Source of the DNA: Cololabis saira
Lineage: Eukaryota > Chordata > Actinopteri > Beloniformes > Belonidae
Direction: 5' to 3'
Assembly (NCBI RefSeq): GCF_033807715.1
Contig: NC_084601.1
Span: 18,158,690 to 18,222,689, forward strand
Length of the DNA: 64,000 nucleotides
Below are positions 23,151 to 34,429 of this stretch, in pieces. The first letter of the stretch is position 1. Each line of letters opens with the position of its first letter. The notes under the pieces were generated by a model that searched no databases, was not told the origin of the DNA, and saw nothing but the letters and a program-made list of their open reading frames with translations. A program made the translations under genes and the position numbers.

Positions 23151-24924
23151 ATAAAAAAAAGATAAAACCACATTTTTTATGGTAAATTAATGCAAAACAA
23201 CTCTCTTTTCCCTCTTTATGGTTGTTATAACTATAACTAGAAGCAGTAGTCCCTCATCTGAGAGAAAAGTCTTGAGAAAGACGATGCAAACAAAATTTGA
23301 CTTGGCCATAAAAGTAGAGAAATGTGAGTTGAGTATTTTTGTTTTTATTTTGGTCTAAAACGTTTTGCGTTCAATGCCGTAGTGGATGTCATGCATCAAC
23401 GCTTAGAAATCCGCTCAATTCCATCCCTTTGATCAGAGTGTTGCATTTTTACATTGATGTTTTCAACAAATAGCTTGACATTATGTCAAATTGTTTTCAT
23501 CATGTTACTTTTAGTTACAAATGAAAATACAGTAAAAGTGAAGAAAAATCCAATTAATAGTATTAAATATGGCAACCTTGCTAGTGAGAGAAAAAATCCA
23601 TCAGTTTAAAAAAAAAATCAATTTCGGCTACCGACTGTTTTTCTGATTTCTATCTTCTTCTTTTTTCCTTCAGAATCCAATCTCATCCTTTCTCTGCCTC
23701 CATGTTTGTGTCTGTGCTGGATTAGACTGATATTATGTATGTACACGCAATCCTCACACACAGTGGATAAAGATTTTTTTGATTTATTCATTTTTGTGGT
23801 TCATAACAATACTTTAAACTTTTGACCTTTAAAGAAAAGAAAAGAAAAAGAAAAAGAAAAGAAAACTGAAGAAAAAAAAATCCAAGGCAAAGTTTTTCTG
23901 GATGAATTTAAAACTGGTGTTCCAGTTTTTTTACCCACACACCTCAGATGATGACCAGTATAGTAATAGACTCTTGGCACGAACTCGGATGCTTTCAAGA
24001 AAGTATTAGGTCTTAATTGCAGAATCGGAACTGCAGTGTTTGGGTTGGTTTTATCTTTAGCTTTATAAACAAACTTCCCCTGTGTCTGCATTGTAATGCT
24101 GTGCATCAGGGAAAATGTAGGTCTTTTCTCATTAGCATGCATATAGCAGTTAGTGGAAACAAATGTGGGCTCAAGAAGTGTGACTGACTACACACCAAAG
24201 TGAAAAGAGGTCTTAAACAGTCAGGGTTTTGTCTGGCCAGACTGACTGAGAACACACAGACATACACTTCTTCAATGCACCTTAAGCACAGAGAAAAACT
24301 CAACATTGTCACATCTGACATGTAATTCAGTTTTTCTGGAAACCTAAATGTTTGTTCCGACTCCATAACAGTGATTCGCACCATTACAAATGCGTACAAA
24401 TGTCTGAGTGTGCCCATGTGTATTGGAATGTCACATTTTAAATTTTAAAAACGTTTCATTTGGTTTTCGTGCTTTTCTGATTACCCTGTCAACTTGTGCC
24501 CTTTTTCTCCCCGGTCACACTTTCTTTTGCGCGCCAAAATACACACTTGCACCTCACCTTGCATGACTGGCAGACCCCAAGCCTGCTCCCTGGGGCGCTG
24601 CAGCGCTTTATTAGAAATGTATTCTATCAGTGCCTTTAATGTAAAAACGCAATAAAGTCATTTCACGCCATGTTGAGCAACTTTGGCACATTATTGTTAG
24701 GTCTCTGTGGCTTTTCAAAGCAGAACAAGAAGACCCACATCTACCCACACACACAGATACACTAATCAACCTCATGTAGTACCTCTGTGACATGTAGAGA
24801 AATAGAAGTGAACAGATGACTGGCTCAGCAAAGCATTTTGTCGGGCGGCAGCAGAATATGAAGTTGGGATTATTTAGGTTATGAAAGGTCACATGGATTT
24901 AAGTATTCACCATTTTTGTATATA
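23151..24924. other. Gene-free stretch
   Basis: No recognised gene. A purine-rich (AAAAG)n-like run occupies about 23830-23880. ORFs at 23801-24417 and 24611-24892 (minus) carry no domain that I know. Confidence 0.5.
23830..23880. repeat. Purine-rich AAAAG-type simple repeat
   Basis: Tandem AAAAG/AAAGA units run with little interruption. This is ordinary simple sequence. Confidence 0.85.
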
Positions 24925-26220
24925 GATAGATAGATAGACTTTATTAATAGACTCAGGGTCCATTAAAAAAAGACAAACACACATACAAATTTAAAAAAGA
25001 CAATCATGCCAGTGTTTCCACATTGCTGATTGATATCTCACAGCACTCAGTCCAGGATTGGTCAACAGCATTAAAACAGAGTTTTGTGTGTCATTCAGTC
25101 GACAAATGAATCTATACATTAGTTTTCTCAACAGAGCGTTAAAAGTGTTTATACGCATTTGACAGAATAACTCACTCGCACTACACCACCTGGGTTTTCC
25201 CATCAAAATACGTAGGCAATCATTATAGGCAACCTGCAGTTTGCGGATGCTCGCCTTTTTAAACTTAACCCACAAGGGGGCAGTGTAGAGTGGGGTACAG
25301 TATGCTCTGAAGAGATTAATTTTAACTTCATCAGAACACCAGGAAAATTTACTTTTCAGCACATTTGCTTGTGTATATAAAACACGCCGTTGCCTATTCA
25401 TATCCTCATCATCAGAAAAATCATCAGTGATGATGTGGCCCAAATACTTGGCAGTGTGACAAAAAGGTAACACATTCCCTGACAAATAAAATGATGGGAA
25501 CACCAGTTCCTTATCACCATTAGTTCTAAAAATCATAACAGAGCTTTTTTTAGCATTATAGCTAACATTGAATTCCACCTGAGCAGCTCCTGAAACCCAG
25601 CACTAGAAGGCGAAATGATTGCCAGATCATCCGCATACATAAGATGATTAATAATAGTATTTCCTATCACAACCTGTTTTACAGCTTTTCAACTGGTCTG
25701 ATAGAGCATCCATATACACATTAAATAGGCAGGGGGAAAGTAAGCCGCCCTGACGGACTCCATTACTCACCCCAAATGGAGCAGAGACTACATTCCCCCA
25801 TTTTATTTGCATGCACTGATTGGCATACCAAATACCAGAATCCTAAGGATACTGTCAGGCACGCCCCTCTGACTCAATTTTAAAAACAGTTTATGATGGT
25901 TTATGCGATCAAATGCCTTGGATGCGTCTATAAACCCAATTAAAACAGAAGAATGATGTCTTCTATATCTATCAGCAATCTCTTTTAAAGCATAAATACA
26001 AAGATCAGTACCATGTTTAGCCTTAAATCCAAACTGGTCATCAGAAGTGTGTACATAAGCAGACACTCTGTTTAATAAAATACTTTCTAAAACTTTGGAC
26101 AGCACACTGGCTAAAGCAATTGGTCGGTAGTTGTCCATGCTGCCCACCTTGCCAGCTTTATTCTTAATGACAGGGACCAGAGTTACAGATAACAGAGTCT
26201 GGTAGGACTCCATGGGTCAT
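24925..26220 (-). mobile_element. 5'-truncated LINE (jockey/CR1-like reverse transcriptase)
   Basis: On the minus strand, 26213-25803 reads as reverse transcriptase motifs 1-3 (KVGSMDNYRPIALASVLSKV, then GFIDASKAFDRINHHKL). The frame shifts near 25830 into GVSNGVRQGGLLSPCLFNVY (RT motif 4). A second shift gives the catalytic block HLMYADDLAIISP, with YADD encoded at 25627-25638. A third shift leads to the long C-terminal frame 25578-24991 (KSSVMIF, AKYLGHII, RLNDTQN). Upstream parts (endonuclease, gag-like ORF) are missing, so it is a 5' truncation, dead but fairly young. The 3' side ends in a GATA-rich tail (24925-24942). Clade assignment is from memory of motif style. Confidence 0.8.
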
Positions 26221-26261
26221 AAAACTAGTAAAACAGATGGCTAAAAGAATTGCTGCTCTTT

Positions 26262-26389
26262 ATCTCAACCTATTCTCAAACTTTAAATGGGTAAGAAGCC
26301 CAGCTCGCTGGCTTGGAGCCGGGCGTGGAATGCGAGCCGCCTAGTGGGCCACTTTTGGTAAGCAGAACTGGCGCTGCGGGATGAACCGA
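26262..26389 (+). pseudogene. 28S rRNA fragment (~128 bp)
   Basis: From ATCTCAACCTATTCTCAAAC through TTTAAATGGGTAAGAAGCCC, GTGGGCCACTTTTGGTAAGC and AGAACTGGCGCTGCGGGATG to GAACCGA, the plus strand follows eukaryotic 28S ribosomal RNA in sense orientation. I see only a few differences, for example in the stem around GCCCAGCTCGCTGGCTTGGA and in GCGAGCCGCC. It is far too short to be functional. It sits about 40 bp beyond the truncated 5' end of the LINE to its left, in opposite orientation to that LINE, and is followed at once by a TA/TGTA microsatellite. Confidence 0.88.
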
Positions 26390-26406
26390 TATATATATAT
26401 ATAACC

Positions 26407-26440
<34 letters not shown>

Positions 26441-26442
26441 TG

Positions 26443-26487
<45 letters not shown>
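26389..26487. repeat. (TA)n / (TGTA)n compound microsatellite
   Basis: TA dinucleotides (26389-26402), ATGT tetranucleotides (about 26413-26446) and TA again (to about 26487). An Ile/Tyr/His/Thr-repeat ORF on the minus strand is an artefact of this tract running into antisense 28S. Confidence 0.95.
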
Positions 26488-26488
<1 letters not shown>

Positions 26489-27901
26489 AAATGATGACAC
26501 ATAACTGGGTTCACATATAAAGCATCAGTCTACATACTAAAACACATACTTACTGACAAATCATGGTTGCGTGTGTGCTTTTATCTTCTTTTTATTAAAC
26601 TGCATGTCTCTTATCATGTCTCTTCATTATCTGACCTCTTATCCATTCAGCTGGGATCAAATATAGCTTTGTCCCCCTTGCCTCATCAGCCCTTTCCAGC
26701 ACTCCTCTCAGGACACATTCAGACATAACAGATCATCGTCAAAGCATATTTTTCTCCCTCAAACCTCCAGCAATGAGGAAACAACCAAACTTGTACTTGC
26801 AAACTTTTCCGCAGCAGGTACTCCAGGGAGAGTGCTAGAAAGACAGTGGTGAGAGCTGATGAGTTACACAATCACACCAGTCAGGGGAATGCTCATTACT
26901 GTTTATTTTCTTCGTCTCCTTTTTTGTTGTTTGTTTGTAAGGATTGGTTTTCTCTCCATTCCTTCTCTCCTATTCATCTCTCAACTACAAACTGAATTGT
27001 CTCGTCAGAGGGCTCCTGTTCCCTCAGAATTATTGCACTCCCTTCATTTGATATGACATGGCAGCAAATAAGCGAGGGAAGACATTTCTGAGGTTCTGTA
27101 CTCCCCCAGCTGCTTAGGTGAAAGGCATCTTGTTGGGAGGATATCTCAATGGCAGCTGACAGAAAGGCAATTTTGGATAGACTTCATAAACAGATATATA
27201 AAAAACTGAAACGTATTATAGAAATTGGTTTTGAGAGAAGTTTCAATCACTGTCTTATCTTACTGATATTTAGTTTGTGACTGTATTTGACTGTCAAATC
27301 CATTTCTGATAATTGACAAAAACTATTTTGCAACTAATTTGGGCTACAGACGGCCTGCTCCTTCAGTAGCTAACCATCTCCCCCTCCCCGAAATAGGGTA
27401 CTACTAGATTTCACTTCATCTACTGTGTGACTGTCAGCCTTTATCCTTCTGTGTCTGGGCTGTAATTTCAATGTAATACTTGAAAAGGCACAAGAATTTG
27501 GAGTTTCACTTTGCAAATTCACATTTGCATGTCTACTGAGGGGGGTTTGGGGGACGATGCAGAATGTTAGTTGCAAACTGCAAAGACTACACAAAGAGTT
27601 GAATCCACTGAACAATCAGTGTATTATTTGGCTCAGCAACTCTTCTGATATATTTTCTTCACTTATGTGCCACATCTTGAAAAAATATTTTTCAAATACA
27701 GTTTCCGAAGTATAAAAGGCTTAATTATATTGTAAGTGTCATCTAAAGTGGATTACAGAAACAAGTTCAGTGCCCATGAAGCATAACAAAATGACTACAA
27801 TTACTGCAATATATAAATGAGTGTGCAATATAATTGCATAATTATAACAATAAAAAAATAACATTGTTTAGGTAAAACTGAAAAAGTACTTTAAAAACGA
27901 G

Positions 27902-27902
<1 letters not shown>
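26488..27902. other. Gene-free stretch
   Basis: No supported gene or named repeat. ORFs at 26859-27056 (plus) and 27370-27615 (minus) are short and unrecognised. Confidence 0.5.

Positions 27903-27903
<1 letters not shown>

Positions 27904-27942
<39 letters not shown>
27904..27942. repeat. (GATA)n microsatellite
   Basis: About nine to ten GATA units without interruption. Confidence 0.97.
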
Positions 27943-28322
27943 TCTAAAAGATATTCTAAAAGCCTCACTTGAGGTGGCACTACCAATGTGCTTCCCATGC
28001 AGGAGATTTCATAATTTTGAAAGTAACTCTTAAATAATATATGAAAACATTCAAACAACTTAGAATTCATCATTTCACTTCCTGAAGTCCTGTTGCAATA
28101 GATGTGGAAATTACACAAGCTTACACAAATGTATATTCGTGGCACATCATCTCCTCTTGACAGGGGTGTGAAATGCTGCATTTTGCCATTTTAAGGCATT
28201 TTCACGCAACCTGGGCCTGTTTAGTTATGTTTTTAAATTAGCAGAATTTCAAGTAAGTGATTTGCAAAGGCCAGTATAGCTGATTGGTAAACTAAGGGTT
28301 TCAATAAGTACAGTAAAGTTAA

Positions 28323-28506
28323 AGGGGACCTATTATGGCATCGAAGGCTCGTAGAAGTCACGTGACACTGGATGGATCATCCGGGCGGCTGTACAGACAC
28401 TGCAGAATTTGGTTGCTTTCCTCCTTCTCTAAGTTGCCAGGCTGAAGGGAGACCACTTTATATGTGTTAAAGCAATAAAAAACGTGTTTTTCATAATAGG
28501 TCCCCT
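28323..28506. mobile_element. 184-bp TTAA-type MITE (Kolobok/piggyBac-like)
   Basis: The left end AGGGGACCTATTATG and the right end CATAATAGGTCCCCT are perfect inverted repeats of 15 bp. They are flanked on both sides by TTAA (28319-28322 and 28507-28510), the target duplication used by the piggyBac and Kolobok superfamilies. The AGGGG start favours Kolobok. There is no coding capacity. This is a frequent fish MITE type. Confidence 0.9.
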
Positions 28507-28510
28507 TTAA

Positions 28511-29482
28511 TAATCACATTCTTTCTCAGCTTTGTATTAGTTTTCACAAAATGAAAAAAGACATGAATGAGCAAGGGCTACAGGCTTTTTGTATTTATTA
28601 CAAAAAAACTACCTTATCTTATTCAGCAGATTCCCTCTGATTAAATAGACTGCTTTTTGATAAGACAGGTTCTACTGACATGACTAATGAATTAACTCAT
28701 TAGCCGACTAATGAAATGAAGACCTTCCAATAATTAGCACTTCCAAAAGCACAGACTGCCAGCTTGTAATTTAATGGACAGTTTAAGAATTGTAATTTTC
28801 ACATGTATTAATTATTTCTTCTTCCCTGTCTTTGTGGGAGCTTTTGCAGTCATTTTCTTGTTTCAAAAATTGAAAATATTTCAGGCTGAGAAATGTACAA
28901 AAAAATCTGAATTATTCTTTTCCTCATTTGTAAACATAAGGGCCAGAGGAGGAACAGAAAGTGCCGGATTTGTCCCAAGGATTACTAATTGAATCAGTGT
29001 GTTATAGACTCTAGGAAAGATGGATGTAATCTAAAGTTAAGGGAATCCTCAGGTGCAGAATGGTGCAATACCTTGAGTGATCGCACTCACCACAAAACAT
29101 TTCAGATTCCAGCAGACTCTAATAGTACATCAGAGTCCTTATGACATTACAAGCACGTCACTGCTTCAGATCACTGTGCTAATTCCACTTCATCAGATTT
29201 GATGATCATTATGGCAGCACATCCAGATAATGCAGTGTGTACATATTTATTGTCTGCCGTTTCAAGTGTTTGATAAGTCAATGTTAGTTTTTCTTTAGCT
29301 TGAGGAGTACATATTCTTATGAGATCCTGCTTTAGATCAGCAGGATTGCCTTGGCCTACTTTGCAGCCTACCACACCACTGACCTGACACCCCTCCACCC
29401 TACTGTACTATGCCCACTGAGGAGGTGATGCAGAAGAAGCAGAAGGGCAAGCATATGGAGCTTGGCTAACAGCTTATCCATA
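28511..29482. other. Gene-free stretch with homeodomain-type motifs
   Basis: No supported gene. A palindrome CTAATGAATTAACTCATTAG (28684-28703), followed by CTAATGA at 28708 and TAATTAG near 28731, gives a dense group of TAAT/ATTA cores. The minus ORF at 29171-29398 is unrecognised. The left boundary of the following LINE may lie somewhat before 29483. Confidence 0.45.
28684..28737. promoter_or_regulatory. Cluster of TAAT/ATTA homeodomain-type sites
   Basis: CTAATGA and TCATTAG form an inverted pair around ATTAAC. A third CTAATGA and a TAATTAG follow within 35 bp. Spacing and symmetry are suggestive only, because AT-rich DNA yields such cores often. Confidence 0.25.
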
Positions 29483-30073
29483 CAAGTAAGCCATACTACC
29501 CATCATACTTGTCAACATATGCACTGCCAAGGCACTACCGCCATCCCAGTTCTCCTGTGACTTCTTCTGTCTCCAATGACTACTGTCTCATTGCACTAAT
29601 CTCTATCATCATGAAGTGCTTTGAACGTCTAGTCATGCAGAACATCAAGTCCATCATTGCTTCCTCCCTTGAACCCTTTCCAGTTTGCGTATCATGGCAG
29701 CACCCAATTTCCAGTAGTGTTGATACTTCATTCAACACTTCCCAATCTGAAAACCAAAGACCAATATGTGAGGGTGCTGATCATACACTTTTGTTCAGCA
29801 CTTAATACATTCCTTCCAAGTCATTTTTACATAAACTGGATGGTCGAATACCTTCTTTTGTATTTAGTTAGTGGACTTCCTGAGTGGGAGATAACAGGCA
29901 GTTTGGGTTGAGAGCAAAATATCCCGCACCGCCATACTAAACACAGCACCCCTAAGAATTTGGCTAAACTACCTGCGTTTAACTTAGTAATCCATGACTG
30001 CACGCCAAAACACAGTACCAATCTCTTCATGAAGTTTGCGACCAACGATGATAAGTGAAACTACAGGGACCAG
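29483..30073 (+). mobile_element. Rex1-like LINE fragment, first half
   Basis: Broken plus-strand frames read DYCLIALISIIMKCFERLVM, QNIKSIIASSLEPF and, just before the insert, NLFMKFA, which equals the 'FADD' neighbourhood of a decayed reverse transcriptase. They end in YRDQ at the insertion point. The style (SIIMKxFERLV, LDPxQFAYR) is that of Rex1/Babar-type fish LINEs. Stops and frameshifts are frequent, and the catalytic DD is replaced. The LINE resumes after the inserted element at 31020 with VTHLVIWSSDNKLTLNV. Confidence 0.7.
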
Positions 30074-31019
30074 GGGCGTCATTTATAAAGCTTGCGTGCG
30101 CACAAACAGGGCTTGAAAGATGCGCACGCCACCTTCTACGCAAAGGTTGGGATTTAAAAAAAAAAAAACTAACAGAAAAATGTGCGTATCTTTACGCCAA
30201 CCCTGATCCTAGCGCACAAACATTTTGAAGATATGGGGAACTGGCAACGCAGGCGGTGAGGTGGTGAAATGAAGCCAGATTCATGTCTACTTTTAATGTC
30301 ATCACATATCAGACTTATAGATCCATGTACACCCAAGCCGGTGTTCTGCCGAGTTGTTCTACCTCTGCGAATCGTCCTACCTGTAGGATGAAATGATATA
30401 CTTGTCCTACCTCGGCAGAAAATACTACCATACCATCCCCGTTTCTTTTATCTCAGTTTCTTTTTTTTTCAAAGGCTTTTTCATGCAAATAGATGATTCA
30501 ACAGCAGGAAGTCAGTATGTGCTTCCACATAGATCTATGTGTACGACGCTTCGGCGGAAGAAAAAAAAATTCAAATCACGCTTAAAACTGAGATAAAAGA
30601 AACAGGGATCGTACGGTAGTATTTTCTGCCGAGGTAGGACACCTCACCGAGGAAGGACACCTCGGCAGAACACCAGCTCGACATACTGTATGTCTCATTC
30701 ATCCCGACACACAGCAGAAACAGGCTGCAGGAAGCCGCTGCGCATGCTCAGCAGGCTCATTTATATGCAAATACAGTCAACAAGTAGTTTGCATTGCCCA
30801 TTTATGGTATAATGTGGGCGTGTAGAGGGCGGGATATGAGGCGAATTCACGTGCGCAACCTTCCAGTTGGACTGTGATTTACAAAGCGAACATTGCGTGC
30901 AGATGTGCGTGCACACGGTTTTATAAATCAGGATTTTTTTGTGCGCACGCCATTTTCGGCTTTTGAGCGCACGTACACTTTTAGTATGAATCCTACGCAC
31001 TCTTTTATAAATGAGGCCC
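30074..31019. mobile_element. 946-bp TIR element in a CAG target (Harbinger-like?)
   Basis: Termini GGGCGTCATTTATAAA and, inverted, GGGCCTCATTTATAAA differ at one of 16 bases. CAG flanks both sides (30071-30073 and 31020-31022). Removing the element plus one CAG rejoins the LINE in frame (YRDQ-VTHLV). Many GCGCAC/GTGCGT motifs lie just inside each end. There is no transposase. The 3-bp duplication and G-rich ends are compatible with PIF/Harbinger, but the target is CAG rather than TWA. A hairpin element sits inside at 30341-30673. Confidence 0.85.
30341..30673. mobile_element. Long-hairpin MITE nested in the 946-bp element
   Basis: GTGTTCTGCCGAG at the left and CTCGGCAGAACAC at the right are exact inverted repeats. 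The arms continue inward: TCCTACCTCGGCAGAAAATA with ACTACCATACCATCCCCGTT on the left pairs with its complement around 30590-30650, and TTTCTTTTATCTCAGTTT closes the stem. The loop is about 125 bp. No clear target-site duplication was found. It could form a hairpin of more than 80 bp if transcribed. Confidence 0.8.
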
Positions 31020-31022
31020 CAG

Positions 31023-31545
31023 GTCACCCACCTGGTCATATGGAGCAGTGACAACAAACTCACCCTCAATGTCACAAACACAAAAGGGATTGTGATTGAC
31101 TTCCAGAGAGTGGACTCACCCAGCAACCTCCACTGAAGATCAATAAGCAGCACCAAGTTCCTGGGTTTGCACATCATAGAGGACCTCTCCTAGAACAACA
31201 ACCCCATGGCACTGGCCAAGAAAGCTCAGCACCCCCTCTGTTTTCCTCCAAAAACTAAGAAGAGACAAATCCCCCTGGACAGGAGCCCCTTCTGAGCCTC
31301 CTGTCCAGCTGTATAACTGTGTGGTACTGACAAAAGCTCTGCGTTCTGATGCAAGTACATGCATGCTCCCCAGGACTTCTCCAAAGCACTCTGCAAGGCC
31401 TTCACACTACTGCACTCTCCAAGGCATAATCTCTGTGCAAGGACCAAAAACCTCATCCACTAGGCTGTCACAGTCTCTCACATACACACACTTGATACCC
31501 ACATGCAGATAACTTTTATTTATTGTACAATACTTCTACCCTCAT
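31023..31545 (+). mobile_element. Rex1-like LINE fragment, second half
   Basis: After the insert the plus strand reads VTHLVIWSSDNKLTLNVTNT, KGIVIDFQRV, SSTKFLGLHIIEDLS and MALAKKAQHPL. This is the post-catalytic part of the same reverse transcriptase, with stops. Downstream, TLLHSPRHNLCARTKNLIH resembles the C-terminal region. It fades into a short AT-rich tail near 31510-31545. It is dead. Confidence 0.7.
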
Positions 31546-31547
31546 CA

Positions 31548-31800
31548 ACCACTTTATTAGGTACATCCAGTACACATAATAGTGTTTTTTTTGCTTTTTT
31601 TGAATAAGAACCATGGTCTCAGAGTTGGAGGTACTGATCTCTGCTACTTTACACTTGCCTGCAAACTGCTCTAGTGAAAGAGCCGCATCATACCCACAAT
31701 ACCAAGATGTAATCCTAAGGCCACTAAACTGTACTCACAGGCTTCAGTCTTTTCAGTTCAGTCTTGGTAAATGACTGCCTGCCTTGCCTAAGGCTACTGA
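31548..31800 (-). mobile_element. Second LINE reverse transcriptase fragment, minus strand
   Basis: The minus strand reads VQFSGLRITS, a degraded catalytic segment, LSLEQFAGKCKVAE and STSNSETMVLIQ. This follows the order seen in a common fish LINE: 'VQFGxLRIxSLLFADDVVLLA ... LxxFAxECxAAGM-S-TSKSEAMVL'. The FADD box itself is lost. A CCACTTTATTAGGTAC block at its left (31551-31566) is another familiar fish repeat end. The likeness was not followed beyond about 31800, although a 75-codon frame continues to 31980. The clade is uncertain (RTE/Rex3-type suspected). Confidence 0.55.
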
Positions 31801-31980
31801 CAATTTGCCACCAGAGTCTCCCTGGGGTGATCGAAAGTCACTTTCCATGACCTCAATTAACTCCTTCAATACCCAAGGTTTTGGCTCAGCAACACCCAAT
31901 CTTCCAACCCACTTGGGCTGCTGGTACCTCTCAGGTGCTTCTGAACTCCCGAAAGCTGACCGAGCTTGATAGGACTGCAT

Positions 31981-34429
31981 TTTCAGCTTGAAGAAAAAGA
32001 AAAAACAAGCCTTTCTATCTCTTATTTATGTCAATTTTTGCAACATAAATCATCTGAAATTTCTCACAAACGTGTGGGAAAACTTCTGGCACTTCAAAAA
32101 ATGTTTAAAAAAAATAGATTTTGTTGATGGGGTCAAGCTCCCGTCAACACCTATCTCAAACAAACTTCTGCCAAACCCATCAACAAAACTGCCAACGTTG
32201 ACAGTTGTTACGTCAAAACTCTGGCCTTAGCTGCAAGAAGAGCATATGTATCCTTGTGAAGTTTTGAGTTTTGGCCACTAACCAATGGCTCGAAAATCGA
32301 TTCCTCTTAGATAAGCTAATATTTTTAGAAAGACAGATTTCTCCATTCTGTGAATTTTTTTCCATACACTCTTTGTGATTGAAATTGTAATAAATAAATA
32401 AATGATATTGAAACATTACTGAGAGAGGACATTAATTAATTTAAAAAATTGATTTCCTTGCTCGAGTTTTATTGTATGAAACAAAGAACGGCTGTAATTG
32501 AAAGCATCATCATTGATTTCATTCAAAATAGATGGCTCATTTTATTTTTTTTGCAGCTTCAGCATTATTGCTTTTTGTCTTTGTTAGAAAACAACATTAT
32601 AAGCGTGACAGAAATGGCGTTGATAACAAACTGCATCTTGTGTCTTTGCATTAAAGCATTAAAAAGTTTTGCTCCGCTTGTATGTGTGTAATGCTTCTGT
32701 ATGTGAGTAATGCTTCTGTATGTGAGTGTGCTACTGCAGTGCTGTGATTGCCCTGACCTAGAAAAGCACTGAGACAGAGAGTAAGGGGGAATCCAAGAGC
32801 CCGTGCTCAGCTTCAGTAAGCATTGCAACATCCTCCCAAGCCACTAACCAAGTGGTGCTGCGGAACACTGAAACTCCATGATGAGAATCGGCATCAATCA
32901 AAACTTCAGTACCTCGCTGAAAAACTAATTTTGAACAAACTGATGTCTCAAAAAACACTTGTTTGGAGTAATCAAATATGATGGTTGTGTCTCAGCCCAC
33001 TGCAAGCCAAATTGCAAGATAAGGACATAGTCTATACTTTGAAAAGGAATAGTTGTCATGCATACGATAAATCTTAATCGTGTTCTATAACACACAATCC
33101 AATCACTGCCTCTCTTTCATAGATGGATTATTTCTTCCGTCCATAAATTGACCATTGCAATTGGAATACAGTGTAACCCACAGCTTATGGTATTTTTTTC
33201 AGGCTCTTCTTTTTTTAAACTGTAAAAATATAAGAGCTAAAGTACTTCTGTGGTGTATAATTGCAAATGGCTCAGGTGGAGGAATGTCAACAACACGATA
33301 GAAACTTTGTTTTGAGCTACACTACATCTGGTTGAGTTGAGACTTTCTTTGGAAATAAAGCTAAAGCGCTGGAAACCATTTCTTTATTTTGTAGCCATCA
33401 GAAGGCAGCTCACAGCATGTCATATTTCTGTTTTAAAAATAAAACTTAAAAACATCTCTTTTGGCTGTTGTCAGATATAAACCAACCAGCATTAAGTTTT
33501 TGGTTCTGCCAGTGCATTTTAGTTCTTTGTAGATTAAACAGCTGGGTTAAGCTTTAATGCTGTCCAACCCAATTAATATTGTATCTTTGTGCGAAGGAAT
33601 GAAATTTGGCATTCTGCTTGTGTTTGGTTTGGGGCAATTGTGTTGATTTATTGCAGCACTTGTGCACCCTTTAGCCAGGCCACCAGTGATAACCCCAAGC
33701 AGAGAAAATCAACTAAAAACAACACATAAAACATAAAAATAGCTCTTGTTTTGTCTCAAAGATAACATCTCTTGTTCCTCACACCTCACACACACTGTCA
33801 TATCTCAAGTGAGCCAAGTTGAAAATGTATTTTGCTTTTCGTGAAAAACGGAAAAAAAAGGCTTTTTTCCAGAGACAGAATAGAATAGATAGGTATTAAG
33901 TGTTTTAACTTGCCCTTTGAATTTCTAAAAGCTACTAATATACAAAAGATTGCTAAGAAGAGGATTTCATCAACTTTTTCATCTCAGGTCTTGTACATTG
34001 TTGCTTTATTGAACGTTTTCTCTGAATGTTGAGAAAAGCAAAGCAAATATGACATAAACACTCCAGAACATAAAGGTTAGGATGTCATAAGAGCTTTTAC
34101 CGCCTGTAATGTTGCCATTCTTTCCCACTACACTTAGAGATTCTGAAGGCATGGAAAGACATGAATGAAATACCAGCCAACACAGGGAGCATTTACTTTA
34201 AGGACAAACTGCACACTACTACACTTTGATCAGGTGATTGTTGCTACTATGTCGTATACCAGAGTTAACCAGCTATACTACAGAATTAGCAGAAGCTGGC
34301 CATGTCTCCCCCACCTGACCAGCCTCTGATGACTGTATGAAGCATCCGGCATGTGATACATAGGTTTCTGAAGAACAAATTTAAAGCCACTTTTTCCATT
34401 TACTGTGGACCATTTCTAACCACAAAATA
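31981..34429. other. Gene-free stretch
   Basis: About 2.4 kb without any gene or repeat that I can name. A short direct repeat, TATGTGAGTAATGCTTCTG or a near variant, occurs at about 32680-32720. ORFs are short and unrecognised. Confidence 0.5.

Noticed and set aside
26276..26500. 74-codon ORF with Ile/Tyr repeats and a C-terminal non-repetitive part
   Set aside because: It is a TA/TGTA microsatellite running into antisense 28S rRNA. Antisense rRNA frames are a known source of false proteins.
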